Below the pieces are notes generated by a model. The model was not told the origin of the DNA. It ran no database searches and saw only the letters and a program-made list of their open reading frames with translations. From assembly GCA_041905795.1 (NCBI GenBank), contig JAYRKL010000004.1:177658-241657 (forward strand): a stretch of 64,000 nt of DNA, written 5' to 3'. This document shows positions 20,654-31,604 of the stretch, piece after piece. Every line of letters starts with the position of its first letter. Position 1 is the first letter of the stretch. The translations under genes and the position numbers were made by a program. Origin of the DNA: SHVO01 sp041905795. GTDB lineage: Bacteria > Pseudomonadota > Alphaproteobacteria > Rhodospirillales > Rhodospirillaceae.

Positions 20654-20657
20654 GGAC

Positions 20658-21443
20658 CTACCTCGCCCCGTGATTTAAGGGACCATGCCCCTGCCCCAGT
20701 GGAATCGCCTTCTCCATGGCGTTGCGCACAAACAGGCGCGCGCGCCGAACCGCCTGTTCGGCGCCCAGGCCGAAGGCCATGCCGGCGGCGATGGCCGAAG
20801 CGAGCGTGCAGCCGGTCCCATGGGTGGCGTTGGTTTCAATACGGGGATCAGTGAACCGGATCACCTCGTCGCGCAGGATCAAAAGGTCCACCACCCGCGG
20901 GCCCTCCAGGTGGCCCCCCTTCAGCAGCACGGCTTTGGCGCCCAGCGCCCGCAGCGCCGGCACGGCCGCGTCCATGTCGCTTTCGGTGCGGATCTTGCGG
21001 CCGGTGAGGACCTCCGCCTCCGGCAGGTTGGGCGTGATGAGCGCCGCGCCCTTGGCGAAGCGTTCGATCAGCGCGGCGGCCGCGTCGTCGGCCAGAAGCG
21101 CATGGCCGCCCTTGGCCACCATCACCGGATCGACGACTTCCGGCACGTCAAAACTCTCGAGCGCGTCGGCGGCGGCTTCGATGCAATCCTTGTCCACCAG
21201 CATGCCGGTCTTGACGATATCGGCGCCGATATCGCTCAAACACACAGCGATCTGGTCGGCGACGATCTTGGGCGGCACCGGATGCACCGCGGAGACGCCC
21301 AAAGTGTTCTGCACCGTGACCGCGGTGACGGCGGTCATGGCGTAGCCGCCCAGCATGGTGACGGTCTTGATGTCGGCCTGGATGCCGGCGCCGCCGCCGG
21401 AATCCGATCCGGCGACAATCAGGACTCTTCCCCCGCCCGCCAT
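20658..21443 (-). CDS. thiD: Hydroxymethylpyrimidine / phosphomethylpyrimidine kinase
   Basis: 261 residues. The ribokinase fold is clear: VLIVAGSDSGGGAGIQADIK at the start, GGYAMTAVTAVTVQNT, and the anion-hole/catalytic block THGTGCTLASAIAAGMA near the end. It phosphorylates HMP twice to HMP-PP for thiamine synthesis and salvage. The start lies 4 bases after the glmM stop, so the two are translationally close. thiE is far away in this window (40826). No TPP riboswitch is apparent upstream. Confidence 0.96.
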   Translation of the reverse strand: MAGGGRVLIVAGSDSGGGAGIQADIKTVTMLGGYAMTAVTAVTVQNTLGVSAVHPVPPKIVADQIAVCLSDIGADIVKTGMLVDKDCIEAAADALESFDVPEVVDPVMVAKGGHALLADDAAAALIERFAKGAALITPNLPEAEVLTGRKIRTESDMDAAVPALRALGAKAVLLKGGHLEGPRVVDLLILRDEVIRFTDPRIETNATHGTGCTLASAIAAGMAFGLGAEQAVRRARLFVRNAMEKAIPLGQGHGPLNHGAR

Positions 21444-21447
21444 GGCG

Positions 21448-22806
21448 CTATGCGGCTCCGGCGATGCAATCGACCAGGCCGCTGACGATGGCGTCGACCT
21501 CCTTGGCGTCGTCGCATTCGGCCATGATGCGGATCAGGGGCTCGGTGCCGGATTTGCGGATCACCAGGCGGCCGCGGCCGGTGAGCCGCTGCTCGCCGTC
21601 GGCGATGGCCTGTTTGACCGCGTTCAGCTCCAGGACCGCGTCGGCGCTGGCGCCGGCGCTGAGCCTGACATTGCGCAGGAGCTGCGGTACCGGCCGGAAC
21701 AGCCGCAGCGCTTCCGAGGCCTTCTTGCCGCTCTCGACCAGGGCCGCCAGCACCTGAAGCGCGGCGACGATGCCGTCGCCGGTGGTGGCGTGCTGGCCCA
21801 TGATGATATGGCCCGACTGCTCGCCGCCGAGGTTGTAGTTGCCGCTGCGCATCTGTTCGACCACATAGCGGTCGCCGACCTTGGTGCGCAGCAACGAAAG
21901 GCCCTTGGACGTGAGGTAGCGCTCGAGGCCCAGGTTGCTCATCACCGTGGCCACCACCGCGTCGCCCGAGAGCTGGTTGGTATGCTGCCAGTGGCCGGCG
22001 ATCAGCGCCAGGATCTGGTCGCCGTCGATCATATGGCCCTGTTCGTCGCAGAACAGCACCCGGTCGGCGTCGCCGTCGAGGGCGATGCCGAGATGCGCGC
22101 CGGTCTCGCGCACGGTATCGCGCAACCTGTCCAGGTGCAGCGAGCCGCAGTCCTTGTTGATGTTGAAGCCGTCCGGCGAGACGCCGACCTTGTGCACGTC
22201 CGCGCCGAGTTCCCAGAACACCGTCGGTGCGACCTTGTAGGCGGCGCCGTTGGCGCAATCGAGCACGATCTTGAGGCCGTCCAGGCGCAGGCCGCGCGGG
22301 AAGGTGTTCTTGGCGTATTCGATGTAGCGCCCGCCGGCGTCCTCGAGGCGCTTGGCGCGGCCCAGGTGACCGGCCGCGGCGCGGGCCGGCGCCAGATCGC
22401 TGGCCATGTCGGCCTCGATCTCGGCCTCGATCGAATCCGAGAGCTTGTAGCCGTCGGGGCCGAACAGTTTTATGCCGTTGTCCTCATAGGCATTGTGGGA
22501 CGCCGAGATCATGACCCCGAGGTCGCAGCGCATGGCGCGGGTCAGCATGGCGATGCCCGGGGTCGGGATCGGGCCGACGATGATCACGTCCATGCCCACG
22601 GAGATGAACCCCGCCGTCAGGGCGGGTTCCAGCATATAGCCCGAGAGCCGGGTGTCCTTGCCGATGACCACGGTATGACGGCGGTCGGCATTGATGAACC
22701 GGCGCCCGGCGGCGATGCCCAGGCGCATGATCGTTTCCGGGGTCATGGGCTCGGTATTGGCCAGGCCCCTGACGCCGTCGGTGCCGAAAAGGTTGCGCGT
22801 CGCCAT
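21448..22806 (-). CDS. glmM: Phosphoglucosamine mutase
   Basis: 452 residues. It begins FGTDGVRGLANTEPMTPE and carries the active-site phosphoserine loop VMISASHNAYEDNGIK, the metal loop LDGDADRVLF and the sugar-phosphate loop IRKSGTEPLIRIM. It converts glucosamine-6-P to glucosamine-1-P, leading to UDP-GlcNAc for peptidoglycan and lipid A. It follows folP and ftsH on the minus strand, the usual alphaproteobacterial order, and thiD follows 4 bases later. Confidence 0.98.
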   Translation of the reverse strand: MATRNLFGTDGVRGLANTEPMTPETIMRLGIAAGRRFINADRRHTVVIGKDTRLSGYMLEPALTAGFISVGMDVIIVGPIPTPGIAMLTRAMRCDLGVMISASHNAYEDNGIKLFGPDGYKLSDSIEAEIEADMASDLAPARAAAGHLGRAKRLEDAGGRYIEYAKNTFPRGLRLDGLKIVLDCANGAAYKVAPTVFWELGADVHKVGVSPDGFNINKDCGSLHLDRLRDTVRETGAHLGIALDGDADRVLFCDEQGHMIDGDQILALIAGHWQHTNQLSGDAVVATVMSNLGLERYLTSKGLSLLRTKVGDRYVVEQMRSGNYNLGGEQSGHIIMGQHATTGDGIVAALQVLAALVESGKKASEALRLFRPVPQLLRNVRLSAGASADAVLELNAVKQAIADGEQRLTGRGRLVIRKSGTEPLIRIMAECDDAKEVDAIVSGLVDCIAGAA

Positions 22807-22895
22807 GCGTGCTCCAGTCTTATTCAGGCAGAGTTTTGAGCTTCCCCGGGCCCGGAATCAAGTTCCAGGGGGGTCATCAACGGCCCGGAGGCACA

Positions 22896-23996
22896 TCAGG
22901 TTCCGGGGGTATAGGCGGCGGCCTGGAGCGCCAGGGCCTGGCGGCTTTCGGCGACGTCGTGGACCCTGAGGATCTGGGCGCCCTGGGCCACGGCCACCAG
23001 CGCCGAGGCCAGGGACCCCGGCAGGCGGTCGTGGCTGCCCTCGCCCGCCGACAGCCGGCCGATGAAGCTCTTGCGCGAGGCGCCGACCACCAGCCCACAC
23101 CCCAAACTATGGAACATGCCGAGGTGGTCGAGAAGCTCGGCGTTGTGGGCGGCGGTCTTGCCGAAGCCGAGGCCGATATCGACGGCGATGCGGCCCAAGG
23201 GAACGCCGGCCGCCAGGCACGCCTCGACCCGGGCGCGCAGGAAATCGTGCACGTCGCCGGGGCACCAGGCATAGGCGGGATCCTCCTGCATGGTGCGGGG
23301 CTCGCCCTGCATATGCATCAGGATCACGTCGACGCCGGATTTGGCGGCGACCGCCAGGGCCGCGGGATCGGCAAGTGCGGTGATGTCGTTGATCACCCGG
23401 GCGCCGGCGCTGACGCCCGCGCTCATGACGCCGGCATGGCGGCTGTCGATGGATACGGTAATGCCGTCCGACGTGAGCGCCTTGACCACCCCGGCGGTGC
23501 GCATGACTTCCTCGCCCTCGTCCACGGCGACGGCGCCCGGGCGGGCGGACTCCCCGCCGACATCGACCAGCGCCGCCCCGGCCGCGGCCATGGCCCGGCC
23601 GTGGGTGACCGCGGCGGCGATGTCGGCGAACTTGCCGCCGTCGGAAAAGCTGTCCGGCGTGACGTTGAGCACGCCCATCAGCAGCGGTTTCGCCAGACTG
23701 TGGCCGGCGAAAGCGCCGCGCGGGGCGCCGATGCCGGCCAGCTCCCGGTCGATGTCAGGGTCGGGTTTGCCGGCGTCATATTGCACCCGTGTGATCAGGC
23801 TCTGGCTGACCACCGCGCCGCTGCGCCGGGAAACGATGGCGGCGGTGAACGCCTGCCCACACGGCATGGGCCAGGCCTGGCCGTGCGCCAAGGCGGCACG
23901 GGCCGCGACCCCCCGTAAAATACCCCGCGGCGTGATGTAGGTCCGCTGCACTCCGGAGCCCCGCTTTAGACAGCCGATATCCGTCAATGATATCAT
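22896..23996 (-). CDS. folP: Dihydropteroate synthase
   Basis: 366 residues, longer than the E. coli enzyme because of an N-terminal part of about 100 residues, as seen in other alphaproteobacteria. The core shows LLMGVLNVTPDSFSDGGKF, VDVGGESARPGA, SIDSRHAGVM and DIGLGFGKTAAHN, ending with VGASRKSFIGRL and VHDVAESRQAL. It condenses p-aminobenzoate with dihydropterin pyrophosphate and is the sulfonamide target. Its start is 8 bases from that of the divergent GNAT gene. The exact start is uncertain. Confidence 0.95.
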   Translation of the reverse strand: MISLTDIGCLKRGSGVQRTYITPRGILRGVAARAALAHGQAWPMPCGQAFTAAIVSRRSGAVVSQSLITRVQYDAGKPDPDIDRELAGIGAPRGAFAGHSLAKPLLMGVLNVTPDSFSDGGKFADIAAAVTHGRAMAAAGAALVDVGGESARPGAVAVDEGEEVMRTAGVVKALTSDGITVSIDSRHAGVMSAGVSAGARVINDITALADPAALAVAAKSGVDVILMHMQGEPRTMQEDPAYAWCPGDVHDFLRARVEACLAAGVPLGRIAVDIGLGFGKTAAHNAELLDHLGMFHSLGCGLVVGASRKSFIGRLSAGEGSHDRLPGSLASALVAVAQGAQILRVHDVAESRQALALQAAAYTPGT

Positions 23997-24004
23997 CCAG
24001 AGGC

Positions 24005-24460
24005 ATGAACCACACCATCCGCACCGCGACCCGCGCCGATTTGGAGGCCGTCGTCGGCCTGTTGGTGGACGATATGCTGGGTGCCGGACGCGATACCCTG
24101 ACCGCTACCCTCGATCCGGCCTATGAAGCCGCCTTCGCCGCCATCGAACGCGATCCCAACCAGAAGATCGTGGTGATGGAAGCGGAGCAGCGGATCATCG
24201 GCTGCATGCAAATCTCCTACCTTCCGGGGCTGTCGCGCAAAGGCATGTGGCGCGGCCAGATCGAAAGCGTGCGCATCGCCCGCGACCTGCGCGGCCAGGG
24301 CCTGGGGCGGACCTTCTTCCTGTGGGCGATCGAGGATTGCCGGGACCGCGGCTGCGGCATCATCCAGCTGTCGGCGGACGCCAGCAGGACCGAGGCCCAG
24401 AAATTCTACCTGGCACTCGGGTTCGAGCCTTCGCATGTCGGGATGAAACTCAAATTATAA
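24005..24460 (+). CDS. GNAT family N-acetyltransferase
   Basis: 151 residues from the ATG at 24005. The GNAT core is visible: IRTATRADLEAVVGLL at the start, the acetyl-CoA binding motif A as VRIARDLRGQGLGRTFFLWA, and SRTEAQKFYLALGFEPSHVG at the end. The substrate cannot be told from sequence. It is divergent from folP and convergent with ftsH, and ends right at a bidirectional terminator. Confidence 0.92.
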   Translation: MNHTIRTATRADLEAVVGLLVDDMLGAGRDTLTATLDPAYEAAFAAIERDPNQKIVVMEAEQRIIGCMQISYLPGLSRKGMWRGQIESVRIARDLRGQGLGRTFFLWAIEDCRDRGCGIIQLSADASRTEAQKFYLALGFEPSHVGMKLKL

Positions 24461-24490
24461 AAAAGGGCCGCTGTTTCCAGCGGCCCTTTT
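24461..24490. terminator. Bidirectional intrinsic terminator between GNAT gene and ftsH
   Basis: A 12-bp stem (24461-24472 with 24479-24490) with loop GTTTCC is flanked by A and T tracts on both sides, so it can end the GNAT transcript on the plus strand and the ftsH transcript on the minus strand. It starts one base after the GNAT stop codon. Confidence 0.92.
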
Positions 24491-24510
24491 TTCTTTAAGC
24501 GCCCGCCCTC

Positions 24511-26439
<1,929 letters not shown>

Positions 26440-26604
26440 AACATACCCCTATGCGGGTTGGTTGTTCGTTTCGCTTGACGCGAAGCAGCCTGCGGCCGGT
26501 TCGCCCGTCAACGTTAAATAGTGCGCCAAAGGGTTGGTGCAAGCAAAGCGTTTGTGACCCAAAAACCCGTCCGGCTGTCACACCTGTAACAATTCGGCAT
26601 CAGG

Positions 26605-27969
26605 TCAGAGCAGCAGGTCCTCGTCCGCCATCGTCGCCGCCGATGAGGCGCCCAGGGACGCGTTAAGCGCAGGAATACATACGACATCCGGCGCCGCCGG
26701 CCCGTTCCGCGCGAGATCGGCGCGCAGATATCCGGCATGCGGGAGCGCCGCCAGCCCGAGGGCGTCATAAACCGCCGGCAGCGTGGCGCGAAGCCGCGCC
26801 GGCACATCGGGCAAGCCATCCGCGCCGATCCAGGCGGCGATTCGGAACGGACCGCCGGAAAGGGCCGCGGGCAGCGTGACGCGAAAGCGGCCGTCCCACA
26901 TCACCGGCGTCCCTGGGCCCGCCGGCACGGCATGATCGATCGCCGCGGCCTCGCGGTGGATCAGGATGCAGTCCGCGTCGCGGACGATCAGGCAGCCGTG
27001 GAGCGTGGAATCCCGCCACGGGCCTTTGCGCATTTGCGCCGCGATGCGGGTCAGGGACTCGAAGCGCGGGCCGTAGACCTGCCCGCCCGCGGCGGTCAAA
27101 AGACTGCTCAGCGCGCGCAGCGCGATCTCGTCCGGCGCCGCGGCCCAGGCCCGCAGGCCGAGCCGCACCGCGCCGTACTGGTCCCAGGCGGTGGCGGTGC
27201 GCAGCAGCTGCTGCGCGGCCTGATCCAGCGCCGCGCGGGCGCGCTGCATATGAGTGACCGTCTCCAGCAGGCGGCTGCGGGAAAAACCTTCCTCTTCCAG
27301 GAGGCGCGCCGCCTGCCGGAAGCGGATGCGGGCCGACGCGCGATTGCTGTTGGAAGGATCCTCCAGCCACGGCTGGCCCAGGGCCTTGCAGACATCGGTG
27401 AGGTCGGCCTTGGTGAAACCCAGCAACGGCCGCGCCAGCAGCACGTCGCCCGCGGCCGCCCGCAGCCGCGTGAGCGGCGCCATGGCGGCCAGGCCGTTGA
27501 TGCCGCTGCCGCGGGTCAGGCGGATCAGGAAAGTCTCCACCTGGTCATCGGCGTGGTGGGCCAGGAACAGGTGGCTGCGGTTCTGGCCCGCGCACCACGC
27601 CGCCATCAGCGCATAGCGCGCGTCGCGCGCGGCCTTCTGGGGACTGCGCGCGGCGGGTTCCAGCGCGCCGTCTTCCCACGCCAAGGTCGCATGCGGGATG
27701 CCATGGGGCTGCAGCCATGCCGCCACCTGCCTTGCCTCGGCGGCGGCCTCCGCCCGCAGGCGGTGATCGACGGTGACGGCGGCGAGATCGGCCCCGGCGG
27801 TCCGTGCCCAATCCGCCAGCAGCCGCGCCAGCGCCATGCTGTCGGCGCCGCCCGAGACCGCCACGGCGATCCGCGCCCCGGGCCCGAGGCCCAGCGGCGC
27901 CATGGCGGCGGCGAAGGCTTCAGCGTCCTGACGGCCGTGAAGCGATGCGGACGTGCGTTCGGCGGACAA
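26605..27969 (-). CDS. tilS: tRNA(Ile)-lysidine synthase
   Basis: 454 residues. The PP-loop is AVSGGADSMALARLLA at about residue 36, followed by VDHRLRAEAAAEARQVAAWL and FLAHHADDQVETFLIRL. TilS attaches lysine to C34 of the CAU-anticodon tRNA-Ile so that it reads AUA; the gene is essential in most bacteria. It starts 10 bases after the cpoB stop on the same strand and is followed by ftsH. The C-terminal half is more divergent, as is usual. Confidence 0.95.
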   Translation of the reverse strand: MSAERTSASLHGRQDAEAFAAAMAPLGLGPGARIAVAVSGGADSMALARLLADWARTAGADLAAVTVDHRLRAEAAAEARQVAAWLQPHGIPHATLAWEDGALEPAARSPQKAARDARYALMAAWCAGQNRSHLFLAHHADDQVETFLIRLTRGSGINGLAAMAPLTRLRAAAGDVLLARPLLGFTKADLTDVCKALGQPWLEDPSNSNRASARIRFRQAARLLEEEGFSRSRLLETVTHMQRARAALDQAAQQLLRTATAWDQYGAVRLGLRAWAAAPDEIALRALSSLLTAAGGQVYGPRFESLTRIAAQMRKGPWRDSTLHGCLIVRDADCILIHREAAAIDHAVPAGPGTPVMWDGRFRVTLPAALSGGPFRIAAWIGADGLPDVPARLRATLPAVYDALGLAALPHAGYLRADLARNGPAAPDVVCIPALNASLGASSAATMADEDLLL

Positions 27970-27979
27970 TGTCAGCCGT

Positions 27980-29092
27980 CTACTTGCACTTGAGTTTGCT
28001 GCGCTCGGTCTTGGTGGCGTTCTTAATCTGGTCCGGCGCCTTCGGGTATTCCTTGTTGATAAGGCCGAAGGCGGTGCAGGCGCCGTCGTTCTGGCTGAGC
28101 TTCTCGAGCGACATGCCCAGCTGGAGCAGGTTGTCCGGGGCCTTGGCGTTCTTGGGATAGGACTGATAGCCCTTCATGAATTCGCGCGCCGCATCCTGGT
28201 AGCTGCCGCGGGCGAAGAAGGTCTGCGCCAGCCAATACTGGGCGTTTCCGGCAAGCTCGTCCTTGGGGTTCTTCTCAAGGAACTGGCGCAGCGCGGACTC
28301 GCCCCGGGCGTAGTCGTTGCGCTTGAGAAAATCGAAGGCGAAGTCGTATTGCTCCTTGGCCGAGCCGCCCGGAAGTTTCACATCCACCGGCAAGGCCGCG
28401 AGCTGCTGCCCGGTGACGCCGGGCGCCGCCGGTGCCGCGCGCGGCGCCGGCGGCGGTGGCGGCGGCGCCGCGTTGGCCTGTTGCGCGGCCGCGGCGGCGT
28501 TGGGATCGGCGGCGAGCGGCTTGCCGCCGGCGTCGGTCCGCACCACGAAGCCGCCGTTGGCGTCGACGGCGCCAGTGCCGGTGGCGACCGGCGGCCCGTT
28601 GAGCGGCACCGCCTGGATCGCCGCAGCCTGCGGCGCGGGGCGCGGCGCATTCATCGGCGCCGACGCCGGAGCGTCGAACGAGAAGCGCTGCGAGGCCGGG
28701 GTCTGCGACGCCGCCGCGGCGCGCGGCGCAGGCGCGGCCGGAACGGCGGCGCCGGCTGCGGGCGTCACCGCTCCGGGCTGGGCGCCGATGGACTGCTCGA
28801 GGGTGGCGATGCGCAGATTCATGTCTTCGGTGAGGACGCGCAGCTGTTCGGCGGTGCGCTCGGCGCGGAAGCGCGCCTCCTCCACCTGGCCGGTGAGGAG
28901 TTCGATGGCGCGCTCCATGGCCAGCAGGCGTCCTTCGATATCCGCGGGCTTGGGGCCGGTCTGGAAAGCCTGCATCTGCTGTTCAAGCTTGGTCAGGCGG
29001 TCGCCCGTACTTTGGGCCTGGGCACCACAAGTAACGGTCAGGGCGATGACGGCGGCGGCGAAACCGCGAACCAAGGTTTTCAATGCGATCAT
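27980..29092 (-). CDS. cpoB: Tol-Pal system periplasmic protein CpoB (YbgF)
   Basis: 370 residues from the ATG at 29092, chosen because it opens a signal peptide (MIALKTLVRGFAAAVIALT, cleavage after AQA). A coiled-coil trimerisation segment (DRLTKLEQQMQAFQ and AIELLTGQVEEARFRAE) is followed by a low-complexity Ala/Pro region of about 150 residues and C-terminal TPR repeats (EQYDFAFDFLKRNDYARGES, AQYWLAQTFFARGSYQDAA). CpoB links outer-membrane constriction by Tol-Pal with peptidoglycan synthesis. It is downstream of pal, beyond pal's terminator, and followed at 10 bases by tilS. Confidence 0.93.
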   Translation of the reverse strand: MIALKTLVRGFAAAVIALTVTCGAQAQSTGDRLTKLEQQMQAFQTGPKPADIEGRLLAMERAIELLTGQVEEARFRAERTAEQLRVLTEDMNLRIATLEQSIGAQPGAVTPAAGAAVPAAPAPRAAAASQTPASQRFSFDAPASAPMNAPRPAPQAAAIQAVPLNGPPVATGTGAVDANGGFVVRTDAGGKPLAADPNAAAAAQQANAAPPPPPPAPRAAPAAPGVTGQQLAALPVDVKLPGGSAKEQYDFAFDFLKRNDYARGESALRQFLEKNPKDELAGNAQYWLAQTFFARGSYQDAAREFMKGYQSYPKNAKAPDNLLQLGMSLEKLSQNDGACTAFGLINKEYPKAPDQIKNATKTERSKLKCK

Positions 29093-29263
29093 GGGAAACA
29101 CCCGCGCAACTGGGGTTGGGGCTTTAGACATTGTTAGGTGTAATCGCGTCTCCACCGGCGAACCGCGCCCGTCGCCTGGATCGGCTCCGAAGCACTACGC
29201 CGGTAACCGGGCGAGAATGTGGCAGCGGCCGGAAAATATAGGCTCGCGAAAGACTCTGGTCAT

Positions 29264-29296
29264 AAAAAAACTGCGCCGGCATTGAGCCGGCGCAGT
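29264..29296 (-). terminator. Intrinsic terminator of pal
   Basis: On the minus strand an 11-bp perfect stem (29286-29296 with 29270-29280) and 5-base loop are followed by a run of seven T residues, 30 bases beyond the pal stop codon. It separates pal from cpoB. Confidence 0.92.
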
Positions 29297-29325
29297 GTCG
29301 TTTCAACAGCGAACCCTAGGAGGGT

Positions 29326-29823
29326 TTACTGAACGGTCGAGACGCCGCGGCGGTTCTTGCCCCAGCAATCTTCAGCCGAGACCACGCAGGTCGGGCGCTC
29401 TTTGCCGTAGGAGATGGTCTTGATGCGGCTGGCGTTGACGCCCAGCGACACCAGGTAGGCCTTCACGGCGTTGGCGCGGCGGTCGCCGAGGCCGAGGTTG
29501 TATTCACGGGTGCCGCGCTCGTCGCAGTGGCCTTCGATGGTCACGGTGCGGGCGGGGTACTGGTTCAGCCACTGGGCCTGGCCGCGCAGGATGCCCTGGT
29601 CGGCGGCGGTGACGTCGTACTTGTCGAACTCGAAGTGGACCATGTTGCCCACGACGGTGTTGAAGTACTCGATCGAGTCCGGAGCGGGACCGCGCGGAGC
29701 GGCGGGCGCGGCGGCCGGCGGGGGAGCGGAGGCGGCGACGGCGGCGGCTTCCTGCTTCTTGGGTGTATTGCAACCGGCGAGCATCACAGCAACGGCGACC
29801 GCAGTCAGAGTTCGGAACTTCAT
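29326..29823 (-). CDS. pal: Peptidoglycan-associated lipoprotein Pal
   Basis: 165 residues. Lipoprotein signal with lipobox LAGC near residue 18 (MKFRTLTAVAVAVMLAGCNT), a Pro/Ala linker, and an OmpA-type peptidoglycan-binding domain with FEFDKYDVTAADQ, EGHCDERGTREYNLGLGDRR and RIKTISYGKERP. It sits in the outer membrane and binds peptidoglycan and TolB. It has its own upstream gap of 249 bases to tolB, with a GC-rich inverted repeat just after the tolB stop, so it probably has a separate promoter as well as read-through from tolB. Confidence 0.97.
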   Translation of the reverse strand: MKFRTLTAVAVAVMLAGCNTPKKQEAAAVAASAPPPAAAPAAPRGPAPDSIEYFNTVVGNMVHFEFDKYDVTAADQGILRGQAQWLNQYPARTVTIEGHCDERGTREYNLGLGDRRANAVKAYLVSLGVNASRIKTISYGKERPTCVVSAEDCWGKNRRGVSTVQ

Positions 29824-30072
29824 TCTTCTTCCCCTAGGTTTCCTTGAGGTTTGTGTGGAGTGTGGTTATCGGAATAATTGTGGCAATTCTGTATGGGACC
29901 CACGCCCAGTCGGTCCATCTTTTACCAGCAACCGCGCACAAAGCAATACCTTCGCACACGCAAAATACTGTTACGTCCATCAAAAATAAGACATTTTGGA
30001 CCCCGGTTGCCCGCATGCCACATATGCACGCAGGGCCTGACCGGGTGCAGGCGGGCCCCTGCCCGCCCGGTT

Positions 30073-31440
30073 CTACGGGATCAGCGGCGACCAGGCCGGG
30101 TCGGACGCGTCGCCCGGAGTTAGGATTTCCCTTTGATTGTAACCGGTTAGGTCAATCGAATAGAGTCGCACCCGGCCGCCGTTGGGCGACTGGGCGAAAT
30201 ACATCAGGACTCGCCCATTGGGGGCCCAGGTGGGGCCTTCGACCGAGAAGCCCTGGGCCAGGAGGCGTTCACCCGAACCGTCCGGCTTCATGACACCGAT
30301 GTAGAAGTTGCCGTCGTTGCCGGCATAGCGGGTGAAGGCGATCAGGTCGCCGCGCGGGGACCACACCGGGGTGGCGTAGCGGGCGCGGTTCTGGCCGAAG
30401 CTGATGCGCTGCTGGCTCGAGCCGTCGACATTCATGACATAGAGCTGCTGGGTGCCGCCGCGGTCCGAGGCGAAGCAGATCTGGTCGCCGCGCGGGCTAT
30501 AGCACGGCGTGGTGTCGATCGACGGGTTGTCGGTGAGCCGGCGGCTCGCGCGCGTGCGCAGGTCCATCTCATAGATGTCGGAGTTGCCGTTGAGCGCGGC
30601 GGACAGCACCACCTTGTTGCCGTCGGGCGAGAACCTGGGCGCATAGGACATGCCCGGGAAATCGCCGAGCACTTCCTGGCGGCCGCTGTCGATATTGAAG
30701 AGATAGACACGCGGCACGTTGCGGAAGAACGAGAGGTAGGTGATCTCCTGCGCCGTCGGCGAGAAGCGCGGCGTGAGCACGAGGTTGGCGCCGTCGGTGA
30801 GATAGCGGTGGTTGGCGCCGTCCTGGTCCATGATGGCCAGGCGCTTGAGGCGGTTGGTCGCCGGGCCGCTTTCGGCGATGTAGACCACGCGGGTATCGAA
30901 ATAGCCGCTCTCGCCGGTGATGGCGGTGTAGATCTCGTCGGCGATGATATGCGCGACGCGGCGCCAGTTCTCCGGCTGGGTGCCATACGCCTTGCCGTTG
31001 TTGATCTGCTGTCCGCCGAACACGTCCCAGGGACGGAAGGCGATGCGCATCTGGCCGGTGGGTTGGCCTTCCACGACCCCCTGCACCAGCGCCTGGGCGC
31101 CGAGGGCGCGCCAATCGGTGAAACGCGGCTGCACGTCGAGGGAGTTCATTTCCTGCAGGAAGCCCTTGGGGTCCAGCGGACGGAACAGGCCCGACCGCTC
31201 CAGGTCGGCGGTGATCACCGCGGCGGCGTCCTTGCCCACCTGGGTGGACTCGGGCGTGGTGCCCGGAAACGCCGGGATGGCGATGGGCATGGGCTCGACA
31301 CGGCCGCGGGTGATGTCGATGCGCACTTCGGCGCGGGCACTCCTTGGAAAGAAAGCCGCAGCGGCGCCCAGGGCGCCGGTGGCGGCCGCGGACAACAGGC
31401 GGCGGCGCGGGAGCGGCGAGAGCTTCAAGTCTTCAAGCAT
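30073..31440 (-). CDS. tolB: TolB, periplasmic beta-propeller protein of the Tol-Pal system
   Basis: 455 residues from the ATG at 31440. The signal region reads PRRRLLSAAATGALGAAAAFF, a twin-arginine-like start with cleavage after ARA; a Sec signal is also possible. The TolB amino domain (VRIDITRGRVEPMPIAIPAF) is followed by WD-like repeats (FSPTAQEITYLSFF, FSPDGNKVVLSAALNG, SPRGDQICFASDRGG). TolB relays force from TolA to Pal. It follows tolA by 164 bases. The frame continues upstream to 31512, but the signal peptide fixes the start. Confidence 0.96.
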   Translation of the reverse strand: MLEDLKLSPLPRRRLLSAAATGALGAAAAFFPRSARAEVRIDITRGRVEPMPIAIPAFPGTTPESTQVGKDAAAVITADLERSGLFRPLDPKGFLQEMNSLDVQPRFTDWRALGAQALVQGVVEGQPTGQMRIAFRPWDVFGGQQINNGKAYGTQPENWRRVAHIIADEIYTAITGESGYFDTRVVYIAESGPATNRLKRLAIMDQDGANHRYLTDGANLVLTPRFSPTAQEITYLSFFRNVPRVYLFNIDSGRQEVLGDFPGMSYAPRFSPDGNKVVLSAALNGNSDIYEMDLRTRASRRLTDNPSIDTTPCYSPRGDQICFASDRGGTQQLYVMNVDGSSQQRISFGQNRARYATPVWSPRGDLIAFTRYAGNDGNFYIGVMKPDGSGERLLAQGFSVEGPTWAPNGRVLMYFAQSPNGGRVRLYSIDLTGYNQREILTPGDASDPAWSPLIP

Positions 31441-31604
31441 TCCAAAATTCCGTATTCTTGCGGCCCCGTCAGGAGAGTGGCGGGCCGGAATATGACAGTA
31501 GGGACGCGACATCCTGCGGGCCGATTGTGGCGATGCCGTGTCACGAATTCAAGGTTGCGGGGCCCAAACGCCGCAAAGGCCCGGTTGTTCGCCGCTAAGA
31601 TCGC

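Noticed and set aside
20444..20657. TPP riboswitch or other thiamine control near thiD, and upstream of thiE
   Set aside because: thiD is transcribed from the glmM side, so this gap is downstream of it; no conserved CUGAGA-type core is seen at either thi gene.
30038..30072. GC-rich inverted repeat after tolB as a terminator
   Set aside because: The stem is strong but no T tract follows on the minus strand, so I only mention it with pal.
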